The notes under the pieces are model-generated. The model searched no databases. It was not told the DNA's origin and saw only the letters and a program-made list of their open reading frames with translations. A DNA stretch of 64,000 nt from Marinobacter sp. (GTDB taxonomy: Bacteria > Pseudomonadota > Gammaproteobacteria > Pseudomonadales > Oleiphilaceae). Positions 45,740-53,656 of this stretch are shown here, in pieces. Both the position numbers and the translations under genes were made by a program. Each line of letters opens with the position of its first letter. Position 1 is the stretch's first letter. The stretch is taken from the NCBI GenBank assembly GCA_022565395.1, contig JAIUMV010000007.1:111569-175568 (forward strand). Direction: 5' to 3'.

Positions 45740-46294
45740 ATGCTACGTATTGCACTGGTTATAGCTCTGCTGGCACCCTTTGCCGCGCTTCAGGCTGAAG
45801 AGGCTCACCCGCTGGCACTGACGCCGCAGGAAACCTATGAGCTCACGCAGGCCCGTGGCGACACCCTGTTGTTTATCGATGTCAGGGATCCGGTCGAAAT
45901 CATGTTCACCGGCTTTACCGATGTGGTGGACCTGAATATCCCACTGGAGCTTGCGGATCCTTATGATTTTGTGGAGGAGCGGGCGGTTTTCCGTATGAAT
46001 CGCAACCCGGACTTTATTGCGCAGGTTGACGCAGCCTTGGCGGCCAAAGGCCTGGGCCGGGATGATCTCATTATCACCATGTGCCGCTCAGGCAGTGCCC
46101 GCGGCCTGCCCAGCGCAGAATTTCTGCTGGAAAGCGGCTTTACCAACGTGAAGTTTGTGGATCACGGTTTTCAGGGGGATACCCAGTCTGAGGGTGAACA
46201 GCAAGGTATGCGCACGCTAAATGGCTGGCAGAACGCCGGGTTGCCCTGGTCCAACCGTGCGAACCCGGACAAGATGTTCCGCCCGGTACGTTAA
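45740..46294 (+). CDS. Exported rhodanese-like protein
   Basis: 184 aa. Signal peptide 1-19, then a single rhodanese domain (LLFIDVRDPVEIMFTGFT to the end). Active loop CRSGSARG with nucleophile C115, of the persulfide-carrying type. After it follow conserved FLLESGFTNVKFVDHGFQGD and GMRTLNGWQNAGLPWS. It probably receives sulfur from or passes it to the DsrE protein upstream. GGGGAGG precedes the ATG and a strong terminator follows. Confidence 0.88.
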   Translation: MLRIALVIALLAPFAALQAEEAHPLALTPQETYELTQARGDTLLFIDVRDPVEIMFTGFTDVVDLNIPLELADPYDFVEERAVFRMNRNPDFIAQVDAALAAKGLGRDDLIITMCRSGSARGLPSAEFLLESGFTNVKFVDHGFQGDTQSEGEQQGMRTLNGWQNAGLPWSNRANPDKMFRPVR

Positions 46295-46319
46295 CCCGGA
46301 ATCTGAGTACCATCACCTC

Positions 46320-46345
46320 GGCGGCCCTTGTGGCCGCCTTTTTTT
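46320..46345 (+). terminator. Intrinsic terminator after the rhodanese gene
   Basis: GGCGGCC and GGCCGCC arms around a short loop followed by a run of T residues; the run overlaps the stop region of the convergent cyclotransferase gene. Confidence 0.85.
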
Positions 46346-46766
46346 ATAGCCTCCGATACACCCAGGCCCGGCGTCCGTCTTCCAGGGTCATCATCACTCG
46401 CTCATAACGGATGCCTACCCTTTCGTAGCGGTCCAGCCGTCGCAGCTGCTCACCGGTTACGTTAAAGACAACACCCTCGGTGTGGGTATACGGATCCGGG
46501 ACAATGTTCAGTTGCTCCCGTCTATACTGAGGGAGTACGGCGTGCTCTCCGTCACCCCGGTGCCCGGACACCAGCCAGCGTATGGTGGGTGAGGTCAGGG
46601 TGCCGTAGGCGAATACCCGGTGCTCTATGTTGTCGTCCACCGGCATGGGGCCCCCCGGTGGGTGGTACAGGAAGGGGCTGAGCATCACCAGCCAGAGGAA
46701 GAATGCCGTCGCCACTGCGGTAGCGAGCCCAGTGGTCAGGGTGCGAAGCAGCCAGCGTTTGATCAT
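46344..46766 (-). CDS. Membrane-anchored gamma-glutamylcyclotransferase-like protein
   Basis: 140 aa. An N-terminal membrane anchor (about 8-33) is followed by a GGCT/AIG2 fold with the substrate loop VFAYGTLTSPTIR and the end VFNVTGEQLRRLDRYERVGIRYERV carrying the catalytic-type glutamate. AIG2-like enzymes form 5-oxoproline from gamma-glutamyl compounds. The membrane anchor is unusual for this mostly cytosolic family and suggests a periplasmic-face role. Confidence 0.8.
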   Translation of the reverse strand: MIKRWLLRTLTTGLATAVATAFFLWLVMLSPFLYHPPGGPMPVDDNIEHRVFAYGTLTSPTIRWLVSGHRGDGEHAVLPQYRREQLNIVPDPYTHTEGVVFNVTGEQLRRLDRYERVGIRYERVMMTLEDGRRAWVYRRL

Positions 46767-46916
46767 GCAATGCTCCTGAGAAGGTTACTGCGGGGGAACC
46801 CGACTGATTTGATGTGGGTCAAAGGTAAACAGACTGCTTTCAGATGACAATAAGCTATTGAATTCCAGAGCCCAGAAAACTGCATAACTAAATTACCCGG
46901 TAATTGAGGAGACACT

Positions 46917-47246
46917 ATGAGTGATCGCAAGGTTGTACTCGAAGCCCTCCAGCAGGAGTTGCAGGAGCGGCTGTCCCGTTACCATGCCCACCAGCATCGT
47001 GAGGCCGGCTCTCTGGAAAAGGACTTCGCTGAGCAGGCTGTTCAACGACAGAACGATGACGTGGTGGACGGGCTGGAGGCCGAAGCCAAACAGGAATTAC
47101 GGCAGGTGCAGCGGGCGCTGGAAAGGCTGGCAGAAGGCGAGGGTGACGTCTGCGAAAACTGCGGGGAGGAAATCAACCCCGCACGCCTGAAAGTGCTACC
47201 GTTCAGCACACGTTGTGTTCGCTGCGCGGGCCAGTCACTCAATTAA
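46917..47246 (+). CDS. TraR/DksA family zinc finger protein
   Basis: 109 aa. A coiled-coil N-terminus (about 1-75, VLEALQQELQERLSRYHAHQH) is followed by a four-cysteine DksA-type finger (CENCGEEINPARLKVLP, CVRC). It lacks the exact DDDDD-type tip of true DksA, so it is a short paralogue that may act on RNA polymerase. ATG at 46917 follows GAGGAGAC. Monocistronic. Confidence 0.87.
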   Translation: MSDRKVVLEALQQELQERLSRYHAHQHREAGSLEKDFAEQAVQRQNDDVVDGLEAEAKQELRQVQRALERLAEGEGDVCENCGEEINPARLKVLPFSTRCVRCAGQSLN

Positions 47247-47273
47247 AGCGTTTTTGTCCTTTATAACGACATG

Positions 47274-47302
47274 ACGGCAGGCCCCATGCAGAGGCCTGCC
47301 GT
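47274..47302. terminator. Hairpin between convergent DksA-like and Usp genes
   Basis: Perfect 10-bp arms ACGGCAGGCC and GGCCTGCCGT with a 9-nt loop, midway between two converging stop codons; no T-run, probably a shared bidirectional barrier. Confidence 0.55.
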
Positions 47303-47310
47303 TATCGGTG

Positions 47311-48102
47311 TCAGGGCGCCAGTAATACTGGCTGCCGACATTCCCGGGCCACACCTTCGGCGGTGCTGCCCAGCATCAGTTCTTCAATGGGCGTGCGGCC
47401 CCGTTTGCCGATGATCACCAGCAGCGCGTCTTCATCTTCCGCTGTGGCAACAATCTGCTCTACCGGGTAACCGCGCAGGCGTCGTGCCTGGGCGTTGCCA
47501 AACTGCTCGGCCAGTGTGCTCAGCAGGGCGGGTTCCACGTCGTCGAGGCCGTCGTCATGTTCTTCGGGCTCAACCCACAGCACCAGGCCGTTGTTGCCCT
47601 TGTGCATCAGGGACTCGAACTGTGCGCGTGCGGAGGCGGCATTGTCTGAGCCATCAGTGGCCAGGATAACCGGTGCCTGGGCCGGCGGTGGCGTGCCATC
47701 CTGAGACAGAATCAACAGCGGCAGCCGGGTCATGCGAGCGAGGTTCATGGCAATGTTGCCCATGAAGATTTCGCGGCCAGCGGAGTGGCTGCGGTTAAGC
47801 ACAATCACGCCATCGGCTTTGTGCTTTTTGGCAGCCTGCAGAATCTCAGAGGCCGCGAAGCCCTGGCGCACCTCGCAGTTAATACCAACCCCCAACGGCT
47901 CGGCTATTTCCCCAGCCAGGGCCTCCAGCCGCTTGCTGGCAGCCCCCTCGCTGTCCTCGATACGTTTACGGCGGAAGGGCTCAATCACATAGATCAGCGT
48001 CAGTTGCTGGATGCCCAGCTGTTTGATCATTTCAGGCAGTTGTGCGGGAATCTCGTTCCAGCCTTCGGAATAGTCAACGCCCACCACGCAGTGTTTCAGC
48101 AT
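47311..48102 (-). CDS. Tandem universal stress protein
   Basis: 263 aa with two Usp domains. Domain 1 (about 1-135) ends GREIFMGNIAMNLARMTRLPLLIL; domain 2 (about 140-263) begins PVILATDGSDNAASARA and ends with the ATP-loop-like GKRGRTPIEELMLGSTAEGVARECRQPVLL. The second domain's GxxGxxxxxxxGSTAE motif suggests ATP binding; the first is more divergent. Role in stress tolerance is assumed from the family. Confidence 0.88.
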   Translation of the reverse strand: MLKHCVVGVDYSEGWNEIPAQLPEMIKQLGIQQLTLIYVIEPFRRKRIEDSEGAASKRLEALAGEIAEPLGVGINCEVRQGFAASEILQAAKKHKADGVIVLNRSHSAGREIFMGNIAMNLARMTRLPLLILSQDGTPPPAQAPVILATDGSDNAASARAQFESLMHKGNNGLVLWVEPEEHDDGLDDVEPALLSTLAEQFGNAQARRLRGYPVEQIVATAEDEDALLVIIGKRGRTPIEELMLGSTAEGVARECRQPVLLAP

Positions 48103-48234
48103 AAGAATCTCCTTGGATTAGTCATTGTTATCAGCCTAGCAGGTTTGCCGGGGAAGGGAATGAATCGCCGGTCATCTTGGCAGCTTCGCTCCCCCCGAAC
48201 ATTGACGCCAGTCAACGGCCCCCTGAGTTCTCCT

Positions 48235-49059
48235 CTAGCGGAGGCGATCCAGGCCCCGTTGCAAGGTGGCGCGGGACAGCTCGCCGGCATGGGCATCAAC
48301 CAGGCGCCCCTCGGCGTCATAGAAAAGCGTGGTTGGCATCACATGGGAGCCAGTGGCGGAACCCAGTGCCAGCCGCACATCCAGCAGCACGTTATCCAGT
48401 GTCAGCTCATGCTCCCCCAGAAAACGCACCACATGGCTGCCGTCTTCCCCTTGGTTGACCAGCACAAAGGTGGTGTCTGGCATGGTCTGCTGTGCTTCCT
48501 CAAGAATGGGCATTTCCCTGACACAGGGCGGACACCAGGTGGCCCAGAGATTGACCACCATTGGCTTGTCGGGATTCAGGGCTACCAGGTCAGGCAGGGA
48601 CGTTTGCTGCCCGTCCAGTGTGGCCAGGGGCACATCGGGCAAGGGGCGGGCGTGCTGATCGATCAGCAGCAGAATGCCCCCGGTCATACCCCAGGTAATC
48701 GCACCTGCACTCAAAGCGCCGATCAGGACTTTTCGGCGCGCCGGGTGGCGCCACAGATTCCATGCCGTGTAGAGCATGGCGACAATAACGCCGCCGAGGA
48801 TGTCAAAGCCCCCGTCCCGGATATCCAGCATGCCCCACAGATTGTCATAGCTGCCCCAATAGCGCACAACAAACACCAGCCGTGCGCCGATCAGGGCAAT
48901 CAGCAGGGTGTTGAACAGGGTGTCGGCAATGGGCACCTGGCGGCCCCGGGCCATCAGGGCACCGACCAGCAGGGCGATAACGAAGGCGATGGCCAGGAGG
49001 GCCTGGCCTACGGTAAGTGCAAGTGGGCCAAGGGAAAAACTCTGCTCCAGTGTGGTCAT
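48235..49059 (-). CDS. TlpA-type thioredoxin fused to an Lgt-like membrane domain
   Basis: 274 aa. The first about 130 residues form four hydrophobic segments, one resembling part of prolipoprotein diacylglyceryl transferase (NTLLIALIGARLVFVVRYW, DIRDGGFDILGGVIVAMLY). The C-terminal thioredoxin fold has WCPPC in NLWATWCPPCVREMPILEEA and a cis-Pro in VMPTTLFYD. The membrane part could bring electrons to the periplasmic thioredoxin or merely anchor it; Lgt activity is unlikely because the domain is too short. Confidence 0.83.
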   Translation of the reverse strand: MTTLEQSFSLGPLALTVGQALLAIAFVIALLVGALMARGRQVPIADTLFNTLLIALIGARLVFVVRYWGSYDNLWGMLDIRDGGFDILGGVIVAMLYTAWNLWRHPARRKVLIGALSAGAITWGMTGGILLLIDQHARPLPDVPLATLDGQQTSLPDLVALNPDKPMVVNLWATWCPPCVREMPILEEAQQTMPDTTFVLVNQGEDGSHVVRFLGEHELTLDNVLLDVRLALGSATGSHVMPTTLFYDAEGRLVDAHAGELSRATLQRGLDRLR

Positions 49060-49187
49060 GGTTCAGCTCATCAATGGATTGAGCTACTAATGACCGTAAA
49101 GTGCATGAAAAGTTCTTCAGGAATTCAGGGTGTTAGAGGGCCGGGCAAAAAGTTCCCGGCCTGGGCTATCAGACCGGGCTGAGGCTT

Positions 49188-49583
49188 TTACTGTTCGCCG
49201 CGACGCTCACGCCAGGCCTGGCGACGTTCAGCGCGCATGTCGTCCATCTTTTCCCGCTGCTCAGGGGTCAGAATGTTGAGCATGGCCTCGCGGTTGGCCT
49301 GGCGCTGTTCACCTGCCCGCTGATGGATGGCCCGCATGTCACCGCGCTGTTGATCGGTCAGCTGCAGGTGTTCCGCCATGCGTTCGAAGTGTTGTTCGCG
49401 CTTAGCATGACGCTCGCCGCGGTGGTGTTTGTCACCACGTTTGTACTGGCGTTCGCTGTGTTGTTCCTGCGTGTCTGCGCCACGTTGCTGGCCGTGCTGA
49501 GCGGCCATGGCCAGCGGCGCGGTTAACAAAGATGCTGCCAGCAGGGCCGGTATGATAAGGCTACGGTGTTGCAATGATTTCAT
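49188..49583 (-). CDS. Spy/CpxP-like periplasmic chaperone
   Basis: 131 aa. Signal peptide 1-27 (ends MAA), then a His/Arg/Gln-rich helical body carrying the LTxxQ motif twice: HLQLTDQQRGDMRAIHQ and LNILTPEQREKMDDM. It is divergent from the two-component system at 49732 as cpxP is in enterobacteria, and a CpxR-like repeat lies in the shared promoter. It probably senses or buffers misfolded envelope proteins. Confidence 0.85.
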   Translation of the reverse strand: MKSLQHRSLIIPALLAASLLTAPLAMAAQHGQQRGADTQEQHSERQYKRGDKHHRGERHAKREQHFERMAEHLQLTDQQRGDMRAIHQRAGEQRQANREAMLNILTPEQREKMDDMRAERRQAWRERRGEQ

Positions 49584-49651
49584 GGTGCGCTCCTCGTGTC
49601 AGGTTCAGGCTCTATACTAGGGCCCTGTGCGTCAACGGCTGTCAGCGCACT

Positions 49652-49667
49652 GTAAAGGTTATGTAAA
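49652..49667. promoter_or_regulatory. CpxR-like direct repeat in the divergent promoter
   Basis: GTAAA at 49652-49656 and GTAAA at 49663-49667, starts 11 bp apart (one helical turn); the E. coli CpxR box is GTAAA-N5-GTAA. It lies between the CpxP-like and response-regulator genes, so it may drive both. Confidence 0.6.
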
Positions 49668-49731
49668 CCGGCGGTCGTTGAAATGCCCCGTGATAGACTG
49701 CTTTCAATCTTTCAGCATAAGTAGAGAGTCC

Positions 49732-50418
49732 ATGTTGAACCGTATCTTGCTGGTTGAAGACGACGAAGAGCTCCGTACCTTGCTGACTCGCTATCTTAAG
49801 GGTCAGGCCTTCGAAGTGCGGGAAGCCGCCAATGGCAAAAGTGGCCTGACCCTGGCACAGGATCAGGATTGTGACCTGGTAGTGCTGGACATCATGCTGC
49901 CGGACATGAGTGGGCTGGATGTGCTGCGCCGGCTGCGGGAGCGTACACATCTGCCGGTAATTCTGTTGACCGCCCGGGGCGAGGAGACGGACCGTATCGT
50001 TGGGCTTGAAGTGGGCGCTGATGACTATATCCCCAAACCCTGCAACCCCCGGGAACTGGTCGCCCGTATCCAAGCCGTATTGCGGCGGGTAGCCTGGGAC
50101 CAGGAGACGGACGTGGATGCTACCCGGGAATACGGTGACCTGCGGGTGGAGCCCAGCCAGCGCCGTATCTTCCAGGGTGATCAGCCCCTGGACCTGACCG
50201 CCACCGAATATGAAGTGTTACGGGTGCTGCTGGCCCACACCGGCACGGTGGTGCGTAAGACCGACCTGATGCAGTGGGCGCTGGGTCGCCGGCTGGCACC
50301 TTACGACAGAACTCTGGATATGCACATCAGCAATCTGCGACGCAAACTGGGGGGCGACGGCGAGCCCCGTATCGAAACTGTGCGCGGTCTGGGCTACAGC
50401 TACCGGAGTGACGTATGA
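49732..50418 (+). CDS. CpxR-like response regulator
   Basis: 228 aa OmpR-family regulator. Receiver domain with D53 (LDIMLPD) as phosphorylation site, acidic pocket E9/D10/D11 and K102 (YIPKP), followed by a winged-helix DNA-binding domain (about 130-228; LTATEYEVLRVLLAHTGTVV, RTLDMHISNLRRKLG). Start ATG 49732 (RILLVEDD); the frame is open upstream. Overlaps the kinase gene by ATGA. The pairing with a Spy/CpxP-like gene supports a Cpx-type envelope stress role. Confidence 0.93.
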   Translation: MLNRILLVEDDEELRTLLTRYLKGQAFEVREAANGKSGLTLAQDQDCDLVVLDIMLPDMSGLDVLRRLRERTHLPVILLTARGEETDRIVGLEVGADDYIPKPCNPRELVARIQAVLRRVAWDQETDVDATREYGDLRVEPSQRRIFQGDQPLDLTATEYEVLRVLLAHTGTVVRKTDLMQWALGRRLAPYDRTLDMHISNLRRKLGGDGEPRIETVRGLGYSYRSDV

Positions 50419-51731
50419 CGGTACGCCCCGGGCTTTCCCTGTTCTGGCGGATATTTCTGCTGATTTGGCTGGCCATGGCGGCAGCCCTGCTGATTAATAA
50501 CGTGGTGGACCGCCAGTTGGTGAACTACGAGCGGCAAAAGCTGGAACAACAGCCCGAGCTGGCCGCCTTGGCTGCTGAAGCGGTGCGCATACAGCAAGAC
50601 GAGGGTCGAGGTGCCACCTGGCGCTACTTGCGGGAGCAGGGTGAACAGCGTGGTTTGCAGCTACTGCTGGTGCCGCCGGGGCGAGATGCCGACATGCCCC
50701 GGCACATGCGTGAGCGGCGCACGGAACGTGGCCTGATGCGGCCAGCCACTATTGATGCCCCTGATGATTTTCAGTTGATTGTCTGGCCGCATCAGGGTCA
50801 TCAGGGCTGGGCGGGTTATGCGCGGGGGCGGGTGCTGCAGTGGACCCTGGCATTTGTGATTATATCGCTGGCCTGCTGGTGGATCGCCCGCCGTATCAGT
50901 CGGCCATTGCGGTTGATGGAGAACACCGCCCAGGCCATCGCGGCCGGGCAGAATCAGCTGCGGGTGACCCCCGATGTGGCAGGGCGTGGTGATGAGGTCG
51001 GCGCCACCGCCCGGGCCTTCAATGCCATGACAGATCAGCTCTGCGCGTTGCTGGCGCGTCAGCAGCAATTGCTGCGGGATATCTCCCACGATTTACGTAC
51101 GCCCCTTGCGCGCCAGCGGGTGGCCATAGAGCTAGCCGCCGAAACCGGCGCCGATGAGGAATTGATGGCGTCAATTCTGCGCCAGAACGAACGCCTGGAA
51201 GCCATGACGGCTCAGGTGCTGACACTCTACCGGTTGAGCGATAGTCGCCAGTCCATGCGTCGGGAGCCGGTCAATATAACCGAGCTGGTTAATCACACCC
51301 TGCAGGATGCCGCTGACTATGCCATCGCCCGGCAGGTGGAGTGCCACCTCACCGTGACCCCCGGGGCCCGGCAGCTGACAGTGCTGGGTGACGCTGATTT
51401 GTTGCAGCGTGCGCTGGACAACATCCTGCAGAACGCGCTTGACCATACGCCGCCCGGCCAGGACGTGAACCTGATAGTGCGGGTGGAAGACAAGGCCGTG
51501 TTTCTGGAACTGCAGGACAGCGGGCCGGGGGTGTCAGAGTCAGTAATTGGCCAGTTGTTTGAGCCCTTTTTCCGGGCTGATCAGTCCCGGGGTGGCCAGG
51601 GCTGGGGCCTGGGCCTCGCCATTGCGAAAGATGTAGTTCAGGCCCACGATGGTGACATTCATGCCCTCAACCGCCCCGAGGGTGGGTTAAGTGTGGTTAT
51701 CCGGTTGCCGGTGTTCACCGGCCTCGATTGA
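50415..51731 (+). CDS. CpxA-like sensor histidine kinase
   Basis: 438 aa. Helix 1 about 11-30, periplasmic sensor about 31-140, helix 2 about 141-158, HAMP about 159-212, HisKA with H225 in DISHDLRTPLAR, and an ATPase domain with N-box (DNILQNALDHTP), G1 (DSGPGVSE) and G2 (GWGLGLAIAK). The 4-nt overlap with the regulator gene indicates cotranslation. Size and layout match CpxA. Confidence 0.94.
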   Translation: MTVRPGLSLFWRIFLLIWLAMAAALLINNVVDRQLVNYERQKLEQQPELAALAAEAVRIQQDEGRGATWRYLREQGEQRGLQLLLVPPGRDADMPRHMRERRTERGLMRPATIDAPDDFQLIVWPHQGHQGWAGYARGRVLQWTLAFVIISLACWWIARRISRPLRLMENTAQAIAAGQNQLRVTPDVAGRGDEVGATARAFNAMTDQLCALLARQQQLLRDISHDLRTPLARQRVAIELAAETGADEELMASILRQNERLEAMTAQVLTLYRLSDSRQSMRREPVNITELVNHTLQDAADYAIARQVECHLTVTPGARQLTVLGDADLLQRALDNILQNALDHTPPGQDVNLIVRVEDKAVFLELQDSGPGVSESVIGQLFEPFFRADQSRGGQGWGLGLAIAKDVVQAHDGDIHALNRPEGGLSVVIRLPVFTGLD

Positions 51732-51899
51732 GGGCTCTGACTCGGCGGGCGCTTCGTCGGCAGCCTCAGGCTTGAGGGCCTGGGCGCCAGAGAAATCGAT
51801 GCCATCCGCCAGTTCATCCTCGGCATAGCGGAAGCCGCAACCGGCCTTGATCAGTTTGCCGGGCGGCGCGGTGCCGGGGCTTTTGTTGTCATCCGCCAT
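51687..51899 (-). CDS. Small hypothetical protein
   Basis: 70 aa, acidic and Pro/Glu-rich, opening MADDNKSPGTAPPGKLIKAG. It lacks recognised domains, but GCGAGGTG lies 5 nt before its ATG and it is divergent from the IMPACT gene. Its 3' end overlaps the last 45 bases of the kinase gene on the other strand. It may be a real small gene; expression is unknown. Confidence 0.4.
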   Translation of the reverse strand: MADDNKSPGTAPPGKLIKAGCGFRYAEDELADGIDFSGAQALKPEAADEAPAESEPSIEAGEHRQPDNHT

Positions 51900-51924
51900 G
51901 GCGCACCTCGCTGGAAAGTGACGT

Positions 51925-52533
51925 ATGAGTAAAGACTATCCCATACCCGCTGGCTTTTTGGAACGTGAGCTGGAGGTGAAAAAAAGTCGTTTTATTGCCC
52001 GGGTGCTGCCGGTGAGTGACCGGGAGCAGGTCAAGCAGGCTGTGGCAGAGGCGCGCCAGGCCTATCCGGATGCCCGGCATGTCTGCTGGGGCTACCAGAT
52101 CGGGCGGCCCGGGGCGGCCGCTGAGGCCGGCATGAGTGATGACGGGGAGCCCTCCGGCACGGCGGGCAAACCCATTCTGAGCGTGATTCAGCACAAGGAT
52201 ATGGGGGATGTGGCGGTCATTGTGGTGCGCTACTTTGGCGGTATCAAACTGGGCGCCGGGGGGCTGGTCCGCGCCTATGCGGGTGCAGCAGAGCTGGTGT
52301 TGTCCGCGGTCGAGCGCCGCATTGCACAAGCGATGTCGGTATGGCGCCTCAGCCTGGCGTTCAGCCAGGAGCAACCCCTGCGTCACTGGTGCGACCAGAT
52401 GCAGGGCGAGGTTTTGCAGGTGGATTATGGCGTCGGGGTGGTGGCTCAGGTGGCTGTGCCTGTGGCTGCGGTGCCCGATTTTCAGGCCTTCTGTGATGCC
52501 CAGCGAATGGATTACAGTGTGGTAAGCAACTGA
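51925..52533 (+). CDS. IMPACT/YigZ family protein
   Basis: 202 aa. YigZ-type protein with the IMPACT domain (about 15-120): VKKSRFIARVLPVSDREQV, SDDGEPSGTAGKPIL, and VIVVRYFGGIKLGAGGLVRAY. A C-terminal UPF0029-like domain follows. Eukaryotic IMPACT binds GCN1; the bacterial role is unclear, possibly in translation or stress. The start ATG at 51925 has GGAAAG upstream. Confidence 0.92.
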   Translation: MSKDYPIPAGFLERELEVKKSRFIARVLPVSDREQVKQAVAEARQAYPDARHVCWGYQIGRPGAAAEAGMSDDGEPSGTAGKPILSVIQHKDMGDVAVIVVRYFGGIKLGAGGLVRAYAGAAELVLSAVERRIAQAMSVWRLSLAFSQEQPLRHWCDQMQGEVLQVDYGVGVVAQVAVPVAAVPDFQAFCDAQRMDYSVVSN

Positions 52534-52620
52534 CTGCCAGCGATGATCGTATTATCTTTATACTGATAGAGGGTTAAACCACTTCGGGCGGAGTGGTACC
52601 CGCAAAAGATGGAGTTAGCC

Positions 52621-53142
52621 ATGCGTATATTCTTTACACTCATGACCCTGATATGGCTGACCGGCTGTGCCAGTAATGTGGTCATCGACTATGACACCAC
52701 GGCGGTCTTTGGTAACTATAGTTCATGGGCCTTTGCGCCGGATCAGGGCGACGGTTTCATGTCGCTGGACGCAGCCCGCGCGGAGAGTGCCATCACCCAG
52801 CAAATGAACCGCAAAGCCATGCGCCAGGTGGAACGCAGTGATGCCGACCTGCTGGTGCGCTACCGGGTGGAGGATGTGGAGCGGCTTGAGCAGACCGGTG
52901 TGTCCTACGGTTTTGGCATGGGGCGCAATAATCTGGGCTTTGGCCTGGCCACGGCGCCCCCGGTGCGTGAGGTGAAAGAGGGCAAGCTGATTGTTGAGCT
53001 GGCTGACCGGCGCACCGAGCGTGTGGTTTGGCGGGGTGCCAGCCAGCGCCACCTGACCGAGCGCCAGACACCTCAAAACCGCCGAAAACTGATTGATGAG
53101 GTGGTGGCGGAGATGTTCTCCAAGTATCCTCCGGGTCTTTGA
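52621..53142 (+). CDS. DUF4136 domain lipoprotein
   Basis: 173 aa. Lipobox LTGC (C17) after a short signal peptide; DUF4136 fold with VVIDYDTTAVFGNYSSWAFAP at the start and the C-terminal LIVELADRRTERVVWRGASQ. GGAG lies 6 nt before ATG 52621. Many members are putative envelope lipoproteins; role unknown. Precedes a translation-factor-like gene by 25 nt. Confidence 0.85.
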   Translation: MRIFFTLMTLIWLTGCASNVVIDYDTTAVFGNYSSWAFAPDQGDGFMSLDAARAESAITQQMNRKAMRQVERSDADLLVRYRVEDVERLEQTGVSYGFGMGRNNLGFGLATAPPVREVKEGKLIVELADRRTERVVWRGASQRHLTERQTPQNRRKLIDEVVAEMFSKYPPGL

Positions 53143-53167
53143 TGCTGTCAGTCAGGAGCCATTCAGG

Positions 53168-53527
53168 ATGGGTATGAAAAGCCGGGCCGGGGGCCTTGTG
53201 TATTCCACGGAGGTGGGCCGTACCTGCCCGGCCTGCCGGCAGGCCCTGTCGGCCTGTGCCTGTACTCAGGAAAGCGCGCCCGCGGGTGACGGCGTGGTGC
53301 GGGTCAGCCGCGAAACCAAAGGCCGTAAAGGTAAAGGGGTGACCCTCGTTACTGGTGTGCCCCTGGCGGGGGAGGAGCTGAAAACCCTGGCCAAGCAGCT
53401 GAAAGCCCGTTGTGGTACCGGCGGCACCGTCAAGGACGGTGTGATTGAAATCCAGGGAGACCAGCGGGACCTGTTGGTCACCTTGCTCAAGGAAAAGGGC
53501 TGGAACGTCAAACGGGCCGGGGGTTGA
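53168..53527 (+). CDS. SUI1/eIF1-like protein YciH
   Basis: 119 aa. An N-terminal zinc-ribbon-like piece (CPACRQALSACAC) is followed by the SUI1 domain (GKGVTLVTGVPLAGEELKTLAKQLKARCGTGGTVKDG-type block). The family is related to eukaryotic eIF1; in E. coli YciH may act in initiation fidelity or translation inhibition. ATG at 53168 or 53174 are both possible. Confidence 0.9.
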   Translation: MGMKSRAGGLVYSTEVGRTCPACRQALSACACTQESAPAGDGVVRVSRETKGRKGKGVTLVTGVPLAGEELKTLAKQLKARCGTGGTVKDGVIEIQGDQRDLLVTLLKEKGWNVKRAGG

Positions 53528-53656
53528 ACGATCCCGCCCCACTTTTTGCCTGCCAGCCTGCACGACGGGCCATTCTTCGGTAGGATATCTCTGACGGGTG
53601 CGTCTGACCGGTACACACCTGAAACAGGCAAGCCGCAAACCTATTAAGGGGAAGCT

